Positions 9,245 through 20,418 of a stretch of DNA of 63,027 bases are shown piece after piece. Position 1 is the first letter of the stretch, and each line of letters opens with the position of its first letter. The position numbers were made by a program, and so were the translations under genes. The stretch lies in the NCBI RefSeq assembly GCF_000242435.1, contig NZ_JH591188.1, forward strand, positions 329,498 to 392,524, in the 5' to 3' direction. The DNA is from Dialister succinatiphilus YIT 11850. GTDB taxonomy: Bacteria > Bacillota > Negativicutes > Veillonellales > Dialisteraceae. The notes below the pieces were generated by a model. That model had not been told where the DNA came from and made no database searches. It saw only the letters and a list, made by a program, of their open reading frames with translations.

Positions 9245-9801
9245 CGGGACTCACCTTCCTTCTTTTCTTTCTTCACCGAGGGCATGAGGAAGAAACCGCC
9301 TGCGCCGGCAGCAATCACGGAAAATACGGGAGATACAGGAGCAAAGAGAGAAAGACAGAGGATGCAAAGGAAAATGAAAAGGGTCCTTTTATCCTTCACC
9401 GATTTCTTTCCCAGCTTCAGCACCGCATCCAGAATGAGAACGCACACGCAGGCACGTATGCCTGTAAAGGCATGGACCACATAGGGGTTCTCTTCAAACC
9501 GGGTGAGGAACATGGCAATGGTGGTAATAATGATCATGGATGGCGTAATGACGCCGAGAGTGGCAAAAATGCCGCCCCAGAAGCCTTTCAGCTTTAAGCC
9601 GATGAAGGTGGCCACGTTCACCGCAATCATACCCGGCGTCACCTGCCCCAGGGCATAGTAGTCCATGAGCTCCTCGTCAGAAGCCCAGTGATGATTGTCC
9701 ACCACCTCCCGCTGCAGTATGGGGAGCATGGCATAACCGCCGCCGAAAGTGACGGCTCCCATTTTTGCAAAAATCAGAAACAGCTGTACTAATAATTTCA
9801 T
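9241..9801 (-). CDS. Chromate transporter family protein, first half
   Basis: 186 residues, same family as its partner: FAKMGAVTFGGGYAMLPIL near the N-terminus and ALGQVTPGMIAVNVATFIG. The two halves align to each other, an ancient duplication usual for the short CHR type. AGGAAAG upstream of ATG 9801 serves as ribosome site. A LysR regulator is transcribed divergently from 9965, the usual arrangement for regulator and target. Confidence 0.9.
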   Translation of the reverse strand: MKLLVQLFLIFAKMGAVTFGGGYAMLPILQREVVDNHHWASDEELMDYYALGQVTPGMIAVNVATFIGLKLKGFWGGIFATLGVITPSMIIITTIAMFLTRFEENPYVVHAFTGIRACVCVLILDAVLKLGKKSVKDKRTLFIFLCILCLSLFAPVSPVFSVIAAGAGGFFLMPSVKKEKKEGESR

Positions 9802-9889
9802 GGCGCTCTTCCTTTCCTGAACAGAGTGTAAGATCCATCAGCGGATACATTGTCATCAGATGTAAAATCCATATTGCCTGCGGCGTGGA

Positions 9890-9903
9890 ATACATGTATC
9901 ATA
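9890..9903. promoter_or_regulatory. Possible LysR-type operator in the divergent intergenic region
   Basis: A perfect 10-bp palindrome ATACATGTAT (9890-9899) lies between the transporter pair and the LysR gene. It can be read as a T-N11-A site (9891-9903), the LysR-family binding pattern. The placement supports it, but such short sites are frequent by chance. Confidence 0.3.
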
Positions 9904-9964
9904 GCAGGTATAGAGGCATATGAAAAATATTGATTTCCTTAAAAACCATATGGAGAAGATATAG

Positions 9965-10858
9965 ATGGACCTGAGGCAGCTGCGATATTTTAAAACCATT
10001 ATAGAAGAGGGCACCATTACAGGCGCCGCCAGAAAGCTTCATATTTCCCAGCCGCCCCTGTCCAGCCAGATGCACCTTCTGGAAAAGGAGCTGGGCACCC
10101 TTCTTTTTGAACGGGGCGCCCGGCAGGTGGTGCCCACGGAAGCGGGAAGCCGACTCTACCGCTATGCCGTGGAAATGCTGGATCTGGAAACGGCGGCCCG
10201 GGAGGAAATCGGCACCCTGAAGACAGGACACCAGGGGCTTCTGCGCCTGGGCCTGGTATCTTCCGGCGGCCATGATAAACTGTACCGTCTGCTTCGGGAA
10301 TACAGGAAGTGCTATCCCCATATCCAGTTCAAGGTATATGAGGGAAACAGCTATGAGCTCCTTGAGCAGCTCCGGAAGGGAAAAATCGATGTGTCCCTCC
10401 TGCGCTCCCCTTTTTCCCTCTATGGACTGGACCTGATTCCACTGGAAAGGACCGCCATGGGAATCGGTCTTTCCGGCAGTGCCTTTCCTTCCTGGCAGAG
10501 AAGGGCTCTTCGTTTAAAGGACCTGGGAGATGTGCCCCTCATCCTCTACCGGCGGTGGGAAAAAATCATACTGGAGGAATGCAGGAAGGAAAAATACAGC
10601 CCCGATATTTACTGCGTGTCCGATGACGCCAGAACCTGCAGGGAATGGGCAGAAGCGGGGCTGGGGGCAGCGGTGGCGCCCATGACGGTGCTTCGAAAGA
10701 GCAGGGAGCTTATTCTGGGCACCCTGCAGGAGGAGGCCCTTTCATCGGACCTGTATCTGGCCCGTCGGAAGGGGGAAACCGGTGCCCAGAGTGCCCTCCT
10801 GTTCTTCCGGATGGCAGAAAAATATGCCGCCATGATTCCTCGGGAAAGCAGGGATTGA
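9965..10858 (+). CDS. LysR-family transcriptional regulator
   Basis: 297 residues. The N-terminal winged helix-turn-helix is plain: MDLRQLRYFKTIIEEG, then TGAARKLHISQPPLSSQM, then LEKELGTLLFER (residues 1-60). The rest is a periplasmic-binding-protein-like effector domain. Length is typical. Divergent orientation from the chromate-type transporter at 8681-9801 suggests that pair as its target. The effector is unknown. Confidence 0.92.
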   Translation: MDLRQLRYFKTIIEEGTITGAARKLHISQPPLSSQMHLLEKELGTLLFERGARQVVPTEAGSRLYRYAVEMLDLETAAREEIGTLKTGHQGLLRLGLVSSGGHDKLYRLLREYRKCYPHIQFKVYEGNSYELLEQLRKGKIDVSLLRSPFSLYGLDLIPLERTAMGIGLSGSAFPSWQRRALRLKDLGDVPLILYRRWEKIILEECRKEKYSPDIYCVSDDARTCREWAEAGLGAAVAPMTVLRKSRELILGTLQEEALSSDLYLARRKGETGAQSALLFFRMAEKYAAMIPRESRD

Positions 10859-10963
10859 TGGAAAGAATCTGATTTCATGGTGCTGGTGTACAAGAGATGC
10901 AGGATTTTCCAAATGGCAGAAAACCATGGAATCGTCGGATTTTCAGAATCTTTATCGAAAAAT

Positions 10964-10992
10964 TTGTTTTTTTTAAGGGTTTATGCTAAAAT
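10964..10992 (+). promoter_or_regulatory. Promoter of the trigger factor gene
   Basis: TTGTTT (10964-10969), 17 bp, TAAAAT (10987-10992), followed by a leader of about 75 nt ending in AAGGAGG before ATG 11075. Confidence 0.7.
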
Positions 10993-11074
10993 ATAACTTG
11001 CGATTTATCGTGCATTGAAAGACCCAAAAAAGGTATCATTTGTCGGTGAGCCGACTTAAGGAGGAATATTTTTT

Positions 11075-12580
11075 ATGAACGTAAAAGTAGAGGCACTGGA
11101 TCAGCACAAGGTTTCCGTAGGCATCGAACTGCCGGCTGAAGTTGTACAGAAAGGATTCAAAAAAGCGGTATCCCGCATTGCCAACCAGGTAAGAATCCCT
11201 GGATTCCGTAAAGGCAAGGCAAACCGCAAAATCCTGGAAATGCATTTCGGCAAAGAAGCCATTGAAGCAGAAGCCAAGGACATTGTCATCAACGAAGCAG
11301 TAGACTCAGCACTCCGTCAGGAAAAACTGATTCCCGTCACCACCCCTGATGTAAAAGAAGACAAATTCTCCGAAGCAGAAGGTGCCGCTTTCACTGCTAC
11401 TTTCGTAAAACGTCCGGAAGTAGAACTGGGCGAATACAAAGGCCTGGAAGCTGAAAAAGCATCCCCCGAAATCACCGATGACCAGGTGATGGCACAGCTC
11501 AAAGGCGCTGCTGAACAGAACGCTAGACTGGAAAAGGCAGAAGAAGGCACAGAACTGAAGAAAGGCGACTTTGCTATTATCGATTTCAAAGGCACCGTTG
11601 ACGGAAAACCCTTTGAAGGCGGTGAAGGCAAGACCTATCCTCTGGAAATCGGTTCTCAGAGCTTTATCCCCGGCTTTGAAGAACAGCTGGAAGGACATAA
11701 GGCCGGCGACGATGTAACTGTTAAGGTCGTTTTCCCGGAAGACTACTTCGTAGATGCCCTGAAAGGCAAGGAAGCAGAATTTAAGGTTCATATCAGTGAC
11801 GTAAAACGCAAACAGCTTCCTGAACTGAACGATGAATTCGCAAAATCCATCAGCCAGTTTGAAACCATGGATGAACTGAAGGCTGCTGTGAAACAGCAGA
11901 TGCAGCTGCAGGCTTTCCAGCAGGCAGAAGAAGCTTACCACGAAGCTCTCGTTAAACAGGCTGTAGCCAATGCCAAGGTAGACATTCCCCAGGAAATGGT
12001 GGAACAGCATATCGATGAAATCGTGAACGAAATCAAAATGAACGTGGAATCCAGAAACTCCACTCTTGATGAATACCTGAAGAGCATCGGCCAGACCATG
12101 GAACAGCTCCGCAAGAACTATGAAAAGACCGCTGCTGAACAGGTACGTCAGGGACTGGTTCTGGAAACCATTGCTGAAAAGGAAGACCTCACCGTTACCA
12201 ACGAAGACCTGTCCATGGAAATCTACAGCATGGCTCACCAGTTCAATGCTGACCCCAACGATGTCATGAAGATCATCAAAGATGAAGGCCGCGTAGGCAT
12301 GCTGGTGAACTCCGTACTCCGCAAGAAAGCAGCTGCTTTCATCTACGGCGCAGCCAAGAAGGCTGAAGCTGACAAGAAGGAAGAAGCCAAAGCAGAAGAA
12401 AAGGCAGCAGAAGCTCCCAAGGCTCCCGAAGCTCCGAAAGCGGAAGAAAAGAAAGACGACTTTGAATCCATGACAGTGAAAGACCTGAAGGCTTATGCCG
12501 CTGAAAAAGGCATTGCTCTGGAATCCAAAGCCAAAAAAGCTGAAATCATTGAAACCATCCGTAAGGCAGAATCCAAATAA
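11075..12580 (+). CDS. tig: Trigger factor with C-terminal SAP/HeH-like extension
   Basis: 501 residues; typical trigger factors are about 430. It is a ribosome-bound chaperone and peptidyl-prolyl isomerase. The ribosome-docking signature IPGFRKGKANRKI sits at about 45-57 (usually GFRKGKxP; the proline is Asn here). The FKBP domain spans about 160-245 (KKGDFAIIDFKG, then FIPGFEEQLEG), followed by the helical arms. After about residue 428 comes a Lys/Glu/Ala/Pro-rich linker and then MTVKDLKAYAAEKGIALESK continuing KKAEIIETI, which resembles the SAP/HeH/Rho-N helix-extended-helix fold. The extension is in frame and ends at the stop. Upstream of clpP and clpX, the usual tig-clpP-clpX order. Confidence 0.95.
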   Translation: MNVKVEALDQHKVSVGIELPAEVVQKGFKKAVSRIANQVRIPGFRKGKANRKILEMHFGKEAIEAEAKDIVINEAVDSALRQEKLIPVTTPDVKEDKFSEAEGAAFTATFVKRPEVELGEYKGLEAEKASPEITDDQVMAQLKGAAEQNARLEKAEEGTELKKGDFAIIDFKGTVDGKPFEGGEGKTYPLEIGSQSFIPGFEEQLEGHKAGDDVTVKVVFPEDYFVDALKGKEAEFKVHISDVKRKQLPELNDEFAKSISQFETMDELKAAVKQQMQLQAFQQAEEAYHEALVKQAVANAKVDIPQEMVEQHIDEIVNEIKMNVESRNSTLDEYLKSIGQTMEQLRKNYEKTAAEQVRQGLVLETIAEKEDLTVTNEDLSMEIYSMAHQFNADPNDVMKIIKDEGRVGMLVNSVLRKKAAAFIYGAAKKAEADKKEEAKAEEKAAEAPKAPEAPKAEEKKDDFESMTVKDLKAYAAEKGIALESKAKKAEIIETIRKAESK

Positions 12581-12637
12581 TTGGCTTTTACGGCTCCCAT
12601 TCCATGGGAATATCATATCAGGAAACTGATGGTTTAG

Positions 12638-12672
12638 AAAAAGAGACGCGGGGATAACCGGCGTCTCTTTCG
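12638..12672 (+). terminator. Terminator-like hairpin between tig and clpP
   Basis: A 10-bp stem AAAGAGACGC paired with GCGTCTCTTT over an 11-base loop. The T tract is short, so read-through into clpP is plausible. Confidence 0.65.
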
Positions 12673-12738
12673 ACCATATGGAAAAAGCAAAATTTCAGGC
12701 AGAAATGCCTGTATCCGAGAAAGAAAGGTGTTATCACT

Positions 12739-13344
12739 ATGGCATATGTACCGATTGTAGTTGAACAGACAGCACAGGGAGAAAGATCCTATGATATTTA
12801 CTCCCGTCTCCTGAAAGACCGTATCATTTTCCTGGACGGCCAGATCGAAGACCACATGGCCAATGTCATCATTGCCCAGCTTCTCTTCCTGGAAGCAGAA
12901 GATCCGTCCAAGGATATCCACCTTTACATCAACAGCCCCGGCGGCGTAGTTACCGCAGGACTGGCTATTTACGACACCATGCAGTATATCCGGCCTGATG
13001 TATCGACCATCTGCATCGGCTCCTGCGCCAGCATGGCAGCAGTCCTTCTGACTGCCGGCGCCGCAGGAAAGCGGTATGCACTGCCCCATTCCAACATTAT
13101 GATCCACCAGCCTCTGGGCGGCGTGCAGGGACAGGCTACGGAAATCGAAATCCATGCCCGTGAAATCCTTCGTCTCCGGGAAGAATTGAACGGCATCCTT
13201 TCCAAGCACAGCGGACAGCCCCTGGAAACCATTGCCAGAGATACGGAACGGGACAATTTCATGACCGCTGAAATGGCGAAGAACTATGGCCTCATCGACC
13301 AGATTCTTACCCGCAATGATTTGCATAAACTGACTGCCAAATAA
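12739..13344 (+). CDS. clpP: ATP-dependent Clp protease proteolytic subunit
   Basis: 201 residues, the usual length. It forms the tetradecameric serine-peptidase chamber fed by ClpX or ClpC. The catalytic triad falls at the canonical numbers: Ser98 in GSCASMAAV, His123 in HSNIMIHQP and Asp172 in ARDTERDNF. The oligomer/handle motif and the substrate-binding INSPGG are intact. The gene is preceded by GAAAGGTG and followed after 12 bp by clpX with its own strong ribosome site. Confidence 0.98.
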   Translation: MAYVPIVVEQTAQGERSYDIYSRLLKDRIIFLDGQIEDHMANVIIAQLLFLEAEDPSKDIHLYINSPGGVVTAGLAIYDTMQYIRPDVSTICIGSCASMAAVLLTAGAAGKRYALPHSNIMIHQPLGGVQGQATEIEIHAREILRLREELNGILSKHSGQPLETIARDTERDNFMTAEMAKNYGLIDQILTRNDLHKLTAK

Positions 13345-13356
13345 AGGAGGCTTCCA

Positions 13357-14592
13357 TTGAACAGGAAAAATGAAGGAACTCCGGTCTGCAGCTTCTGCGG
13401 CCGCTCCGGGGACGAAGTGGAAAAACTGATTGCCGGCCCTGGAGTCTATATCTGCAACGAATGCATCGAAGTATGCTCCAATATCCTTCGGGAAGAGCTG
13501 AAGGCAGACAAGAAAAAAGCAGCGCCCCATTTCAAACTGCCTACGCCGGAAGAAATCAAAAAATACATGGACCAGTACGTCATCGAGCAGGACGATGCCA
13601 AAATGGCACTGGCCGTGGCTGTGTACAACCACTATAAGCGCATTGAACATGAAGGGGAAGACGATGATGTGGAGCTGCAGAAATCCAATATCATCATGCT
13701 GGGGCCCACGGGCAGCGGCAAAACCCTTCTGGCCCAGACCCTGGCCCGGTTCCTGGACGTGCCTTTTGCTATTTCCGACGCCACCACCCTTACGGAAGCA
13801 GGCTATGTAGGGGAAGATGTGGAGAATATCCTCCTCCGCCTCATCCAGGCGGCTGACTACGATATTGACAAGGCAGAACGGGGCATTGTCTATATCGATG
13901 AAATCGATAAGATCGCCAGAAAATCGGAAAACCCCTCCATCACCAGGGATGTGTCCGGCGAAGGGGTGCAGCAGGCGCTCTTGAAAATTCTGGAAGGCAC
14001 GGTAGCCAGCGTACCGCCCCAGGGCGGAAGGAAGCATCCGAACCAGGAAATGATCCAGATCGACACCACCAACATCCTCTTCATCTGCGGCGGTGCCTTT
14101 GCAGGCATCGACAAGGTCATTGACCGCCGGCTTACCAAGAGCGTCATGGGATTCGGGGCAGACATCGAAAAGAAGGATGACCGGGACATGGCGGAACTTC
14201 TGCAGCAGGTACAGCCGGAAGACCTTCTGAAATTCGGCCTCATTCCTGAATTTATCGGTCGTCTCCCTGTCATCGTTCCTCTCCATCCGCTGAATGAAGA
14301 GGCCCTTGTGAAAATCCTTACCGAACCGAAGAATGCCCTGGTCCGTCAGTATCAGAAACTGCTGGCCATGGACCATGTGGACCTGGAATTTGACGACGGC
14401 GCCATTCATGCCATTGCCCGTCAGGCCATTGAAAGGAATACGGGAGCCCGCGGACTCCGCGCTATCATTGAAAAAATCATGCAGCATGTCATGTACGAAA
14501 TCCCCAGCATGAAAGACGTGGTGAAGTGCACAGTGACGGAAGATGTGGTCAAGAACCATTCCGAACCGATCCTCACAAGAAAAGACAGCTGA
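13357..14592 (+). CDS. clpX: ATP-dependent Clp protease ATP-binding subunit ClpX
   Basis: 411 residues. It unfolds tagged substrates for ClpP. The N-terminal zinc-binding domain has the four-cysteine pattern CSFCG (about 12-15) and CNEC (about 34-37). AAA+ motifs follow: Walker A GPTGSGKT (116-123), Walker [10 protein letters not shown], sensor and pore loop GYVGEDVE, and RKHPNQ as the IGF-loop-adjacent region. The start is TTG at 13357, eight bases after AAAGGAGG; no in-frame ATG lies near, so the TTG start is fairly secure. Confidence 0.97.
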   Translation: MNRKNEGTPVCSFCGRSGDEVEKLIAGPGVYICNECIEVCSNILREELKADKKKAAPHFKLPTPEEIKKYMDQYVIEQDDAKMALAVAVYNHYKRIEHEGEDDDVELQKSNIIMLGPTGSGKTLLAQTLARFLDVPFAISDATTLTEAGYVGEDVENILLRLIQAADYDIDKAERGIVYIDEIDKIARKSENPSITRDVSGEGVQQALLKILEGTVASVPPQGGRKHPNQEMIQIDTTNILFICGGAFAGIDKVIDRRLTKSVMGFGADIEKKDDRDMAELLQQVQPEDLLKFGLIPEFIGRLPVIVPLHPLNEEALVKILTEPKNALVRQYQKLLAMDHVDLEFDDGAIHAIARQAIERNTGARGLRAIIEKIMQHVMYEIPSMKDVVKCTVTEDVVKNHSEPILTRKDS

Positions 14593-14637
14593 TTTTATTC
14601 TTCAGATTATGGAAAGGGGAAATTTCCCATTTCCTGC

Positions 14638-14666
14638 AAGCCGGAGCTCTCAAGCTCCGGCTTTTG
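14638..14666 (+). terminator. Terminator after clpX
   Basis: AAGCCGGAGCT paired with AGCTCCGGCTT over the loop CTCA, then TTTG. It ends the tig-clpP-clpX transcript. Confidence 0.88.
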
Positions 14667-14723
14667 TGACCTTCCAGGCCGATGGGTTCCCTTCTATTTA
14701 CAAAAGAGAAATCAAGGATTGAT

Positions 14724-14809
14724 AATTCCTTAATAAAATAAGGAATTCATGCTCTTCCATGTGTTACAATAAACTGGGGAAACTGTGCAGACATCATAGT
14801 TTCCCCAGT
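14724..14809 (+). promoter_or_regulatory. Control region of lon with two inverted repeats
   Basis: Two perfect dyads precede lon. AATTCCTTA (14724-14732) is repeated inverted after six bases by TAAGGAATT. Further on, ACTGGGGAAACT (14773-14784) is repeated inverted as AGTTTCCCCAGT (14798-14809), ending three bases before the GGAGG ribosome site of lon. TACAAT at 14765-14770 could be the -10 box, without a clear -35. Neither dyad is a CIRCE element or a CtsR heptad repeat. Confidence 0.6.
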
Positions 14810-14824
14810 ATGGAGGAATTATAT

Positions 14825-17149
<2,325 letters not shown>

Positions 17150-17231
17150 GCCATTATCAGGGGAAGTGCTGTTCGTCAGGCAGCAGCCCCTTTCAGTGAA
17201 TCCGGACAACCGGCAGCAAGGAGGCAAGCCT

Positions 17232-17873
17232 GTGTCAGAAATTAAAAAAATGGATGAATTTCATATATTTTCTTCCGCCTATGTCCGGGCGGCAGTGAAC
17301 CGCAGCCAGTATGTGAACGACGGAAAGAAGGAAATCGCCTTCATCGGACGGTCCAATGTGGGAAAATCATCCCTCATCAATTCTCTCTGCGGCAGGAAGA
17401 AACTGGCCTTTGTCAGCCGGGAGCCGGGGAAGACCAGAACCATCAATTACTATGCTATCCAGTCCAGAAGGATGGAGAATGAAGAGGAAGTGCGGCAGGA
17501 CTGGTACCTGGTGGACCTGCCGGGGTACGGCTTTGCCAAGACAAGCCAGCAGAACAAGGACAGCTGGTCTGCCTTCATTGCAGATTACCTGGAACATTCC
17601 CCCAGTCTCCAGATGATCGGCCTTTTAATCGATCTCCGCCATCCCGGCCTTCCCATCGACATGAAGGCCTATGAATGGCTCCGTTCCATTGCCCCGTCCC
17701 TCCAGATCATCGGGACCAAAGGGGATAAGCTGAAGCGGAATGAACTGGTGAAGAATAAAAAACTTCTGGAAAAATATTTCCCTGGAGACTTCCCGCCCAT
17801 TGCCTACTCTGCTCTCACCGGAGAGGGCCGGGAGGAACTGCTGAAGGTGATTGAAGGAAAGATATGTGACTGA
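17232..17873 (+). CDS. engB: Ribosome biogenesis GTP-binding protein EngB/YsxC
   Basis: 213 residues. A small TrmE-Era-type GTPase needed for late large-subunit assembly. G1 GRSNVGKSS, G2 region GKTRTINYY, G3 DLPGYGFA and G4 GTKGDKL are all present. I chose the GTG at 17232 (VSEIKKMDEF) because AAGGAGG lies 7-8 bases upstream; the longer frame from 17166 has no ribosome site. The lon-engB order is common in Firmicutes. It overlaps or abuts the SLH-protein gene that follows. Confidence 0.93.
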   Translation: MSEIKKMDEFHIFSSAYVRAAVNRSQYVNDGKKEIAFIGRSNVGKSSLINSLCGRKKLAFVSREPGKTRTINYYAIQSRRMENEEEVRQDWYLVDLPGYGFAKTSQQNKDSWSAFIADYLEHSPSLQMIGLLIDLRHPGLPIDMKAYEWLRSIAPSLQIIGTKGDKLKRNELVKNKKLLEKYFPGDFPPIAYSALTGEGREELLKVIEGKICD

Positions 17874-17874
17874 T

Positions 17875-18363
17875 ATGAAAAAGACAGTTTTCCTCACCGC
17901 CCTGCTGGCGGCAGCGTCTATCACAGGTTTTGCCTATAATCTGTACGCTCCGAATTCCTTTGATTCCGTAAGCCCTAAGTCCTGGGACTACAGGACCGTG
18001 GAAACCCTGTGCCGGGAAGGGAAAGCCCCTTCCTATACTGCCGATTTCTTCAGCCGGGGCAGCATGACCCGCTATGAACTGGCCAGCGTGATTAAGGATA
18101 TGCTGGAGCACCATAACGAAAAGGACAAAGATCATGAAAGTCTGATGAAACTGAAGAAGGAATACACCCGGGAGCTGGAAGCCCTGGGATACAGAGAAGA
18201 AAAAAAGATTCCCGAAGGAAAACCGATGCTGGAAATGAGCGGAGACGGAAGAATCCGCTATAACAGTGACGGAGACGCTGACGGAAGAGTCCGGGTCAAT
18301 ACCCGGTGGCGCATCGGTGATGATACTACCATCAATGCCGGCGGTACAAAGAATGTAAAATAA
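17875..18363 (+). CDS. Short SLH-domain protein, possibly a truncated SLH-porin
   Basis: 162 residues. The signal peptide MKKTVFLTALLAAAS is followed by one SLH-like domain (FDSVSPKSWDYRTVETLC to MTRYELASVIKDML), then a charged coiled-coil-like stretch, then RIRYNSDGDADGRVRVNTRW, which reads like the first strands of an outer-membrane barrel. In Negativicutes, SLH-porins of the OmpM kind tether the outer membrane and run to about 400 residues or more. This one stops after two strands, so it is either a remnant or a small tether. The ATG at 17875 is 1 nt after the engB stop; a TTG at 17851 in frame is the alternative. Confidence 0.7.
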   Translation: MKKTVFLTALLAAASITGFAYNLYAPNSFDSVSPKSWDYRTVETLCREGKAPSYTADFFSRGSMTRYELASVIKDMLEHHNEKDKDHESLMKLKKEYTRELEALGYREEKKIPEGKPMLEMSGDGRIRYNSDGDADGRVRVNTRWRIGDDTTINAGGTKNVK

Positions 18364-18405
18364 AAAAACGCGATACCATGGTAATCCATGGCATCGCGTT
18401 TTTTG
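18363..18405 (+). terminator. Terminator after the SLH protein gene
   Basis: AAAAAACGCGAT paired with ATCGCGTTTTTT around a nested palindrome, with flanking A and T runs. Confidence 0.9.
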
Positions 18406-18598
18406 GTGCGGGCTGGTGGGGACTGGGGAATAGGAACCGGGGAGTGGAGAGCGGGGGTCTGGCCTGCCCGTAAAGGCGCTTTCTTTTTGCTGCCTGACCG
18501 TATCTTCGGACTGGCAGGGGCGTTAAAACCAAGAATCCCTTTCCACAACCGGCCCGGGTCAGCAGGCCATAACCCGAAGGAAGTCCCTCTGCCCTTTC
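18406..18598. other. Intergenic stretch with purine-rich degenerate repeat
   Basis: It begins with a G/A-rich run of near-repeats (GGGGACTGGGGAATAGG, GGGGAGTGGAGAG) at about 18411-18456 and continues with GC-rich palindrome debris like the dispersed arrays. No gene is supported. Similar purine-rich wording recurs at 19735-19790. Confidence 0.6.
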
Positions 18599-19690
18599 TT
18601 AATACACCATCACATACCACAGGATGAGCACTGCCAGAAGGAGCAGGTTGTATAGAGAAAAGAGGGCCAGGTACTCCTTTTTGGAGACGGCAGGAATATG
18701 GGTATAGGCTTTGAAGGAAATGAGGCTGGCCATGGAAGCAATGAGGGTGCCCAGGCCGCCCACATCCACACCCAGGAGAAGGGGCGCCCAGTTTTCCGTA
18801 TAGGGAGAAAGCATGACCGTGGCCGGCACATTGCTGATAAATTGGGAGAGGAGAAGGGATATCCAGAACTCATGGCCCCCTATGGTCTGCCGGGCCCAGG
18901 TGCTGAGGATGTCCAGGCGTCCCAGATTTCCGACAGCCATGAAGAGAAGGGAAAAGAGGAGAAGCAGCTTGTAATCCACCTCCCAAAAGGCCTTCCGATC
19001 CAGGAAAATCATGGCCGGCACCACCACCGCCATGACGAGGGCAAGGGGAATCAGACGAAGAACATGAAGAACACAGAGGAGGAGAAGGAAAAGGAGAAAG
19101 AGGGACTTCTTCCTTGGCAGTTCCATTTCCCTGGAAGGCAGGGAAGAAATGACGGTTTCCGGGGAAAGCCGTCCTGCCAGATACAGAAAAAAGCCGCTGA
19201 TGAAGACCACCGGCGCTGTGGTCGATAGAAAATCAGACAGGGGCAGATGGAAGTATTCATAGATGAAAAGATTCTGCGGATTTCCTATGGGTGTCAACAT
19301 GCTGCCCATGTTGGCAGCTATGGTTTCCAGCGTAATCAGTGGAATCAGAAGTGACCGCTCATGGATTTCAATAAAAGTGGAAATGGAAAAGGGAACAAAG
19401 ATAATAAGGGATATATCATTGGTTATGACCATGGACGAAAAGAAGCAGGCACCGGTAAAGAAACGGGCCAGCTGCCGCACCGTGACTTTTCCGTCAAAAA
19501 AATGAAGGCAGAGAGCCCTGGGAATGCCCCATTTTCCGATTTCCGCCGTAATGGTCATGAGACAGAACAGGATGCCCAGCAGATTCCAGTTTATGCTTTC
19601 CCAAAGAAGGGCAGGGGAGAAAGGCACAAAAAGCCCGGTGGCCAGAGCCAAAAGGGCGGCCAGCAGCAAATCGGTGTATTTTTTTATCAT
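18599..19690 (-). CDS. ArsB/NhaD/citrate-transporter superfamily permease (SLC13-like)
   Basis: 363-residue polytopic membrane protein with about ten hydrophobic spans. Family motifs are TNDISLIIFVPF in the first half and ANMGSMLTPIGNPQNLFIY, the signature of the ion-transporter superfamily that includes ArsB, NhaD and dicarboxylate carriers. A GGAGG lies before ATG 19690. It could export an anion or exchange sodium for protons or a dicarboxylate; given a succinate-based metabolism, organic-anion transport is worth testing, but the sequence alone does not show it. Confidence 0.8.
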   Translation of the reverse strand: MIKKYTDLLLAALLALATGLFVPFSPALLWESINWNLLGILFCLMTITAEIGKWGIPRALCLHFFDGKVTVRQLARFFTGACFFSSMVITNDISLIIFVPFSISTFIEIHERSLLIPLITLETIAANMGSMLTPIGNPQNLFIYEYFHLPLSDFLSTTAPVVFISGFFLYLAGRLSPETVISSLPSREMELPRKKSLFLLFLLLLCVLHVLRLIPLALVMAVVVPAMIFLDRKAFWEVDYKLLLLFSLLFMAVGNLGRLDILSTWARQTIGGHEFWISLLLSQFISNVPATVMLSPYTENWAPLLLGVDVGGLGTLIASMASLISFKAYTHIPAVSKKEYLALFSLYNLLLLAVLILWYVMVY

Positions 19691-19734
19691 GAAAAGCCTC
19701 CGCAGGAATAAGATGTCTTTTTATTATAATGGAA

Positions 19735-20240
19735 ATGGGACTGGCGGGGAATGGGGAATGGAGACTGGAGATTAGGGAATGGGAGGACTTACCGCTGGCC
19801 GTGGGACTGTATTCCCGAAAGAGGTCATAGACCTCAGACTATCAGACTTCAGACTTTGGACGGCATGGACTTCATGTATCACTCCGGCGTTTCCCCTTTC
19901 CTGCGAAACGGGAAAGGAGAGAAACGCCGCGGCCAATCAGCAGAATGCTCATCATGCCAAATGACGCAGAAAGGTAAATCCGTAACGCTGACTTTATACT
20001 TATTTCCCGAAGGGCAATCCACAACCCTCGGCCCGAAGGGCCGTCAAACTTAAGAACCCTCGGGCCCGAAAGGGCCAGTCAATCTTAAGAACCGTTCCCT
20101 TCACAACCCTTCTACACAACCTGCGGCGCCAGCCGCGCCCCTTTTTTATAAAACTTGCGGCGGAGCCGCTACCACCACCCTTTGAACCTTTTGAACCTTC
20201 TTAACCCTTTAAACCCTCACACCGAAGGTGTGTCCAATGC
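19735..20240. repeat. Repeat-rich intergenic region: purine-rich repeat, CAGACT repeat and palindrome array copy B
   Basis: Three layers. First is a purine-rich degenerate repeat (19735-19790). Then CAGACT occurs three times at 8-7 base spacing (about 19833-19854). From 19934 to 20238 there is a close copy of 1420-1673: CGTAACGCTGACTTTATA, ACAACCCTCGGCC, CGTCAAACTTAAGAACC, CTTCACAACCCTTCTACACA and the closing CACACCGAAGGTGTGTCC occur in the same order. This copy has an extra block (TTTGAACCTTTTGAACC) before the closing palindrome. No gene. Confidence 0.85.
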
Positions 20241-20273
20241 CGGGGTGCCCTTTCTTTTTCTGTATCCATGGAT

Positions 20274-20347
20274 TATAATAAAGTCGTCAAATTCATAAGA
20301 AAAATGGGCAAGGGAGCCTGTGGCACTATTTTGCCGCGGGCTTTTTC
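20274..20347 (+). promoter_or_regulatory. Promoter -10 and leader attenuator of the aminotransferase gene
   Basis: TATAAT at 20274-20279 has only a weak -35. Forty bases on, GCCTGTGGCA (from 20317) pairs over ten bases, two of them U-G, with TGCCGCGGGC, followed by TTTTTC. This is an intrinsic terminator between promoter and start codon (20419), so transcription may be attenuated. Confidence 0.55.
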
Positions 20348-20418
20348 ATTGATTTGCTTTATTTTTCCATGTTCAGGAAGAAGGCTTTTCTTCTTTCTTA
20401 TTTCAAGGAGGATTTTTT

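Noticed and set aside
12634-14559. 641-codon minus-strand frame opposite clpP and clpX
   Set aside because: Both plus-strand genes have complete catalytic motifs; the antisense frame spans their intergenic gap and has no motif.
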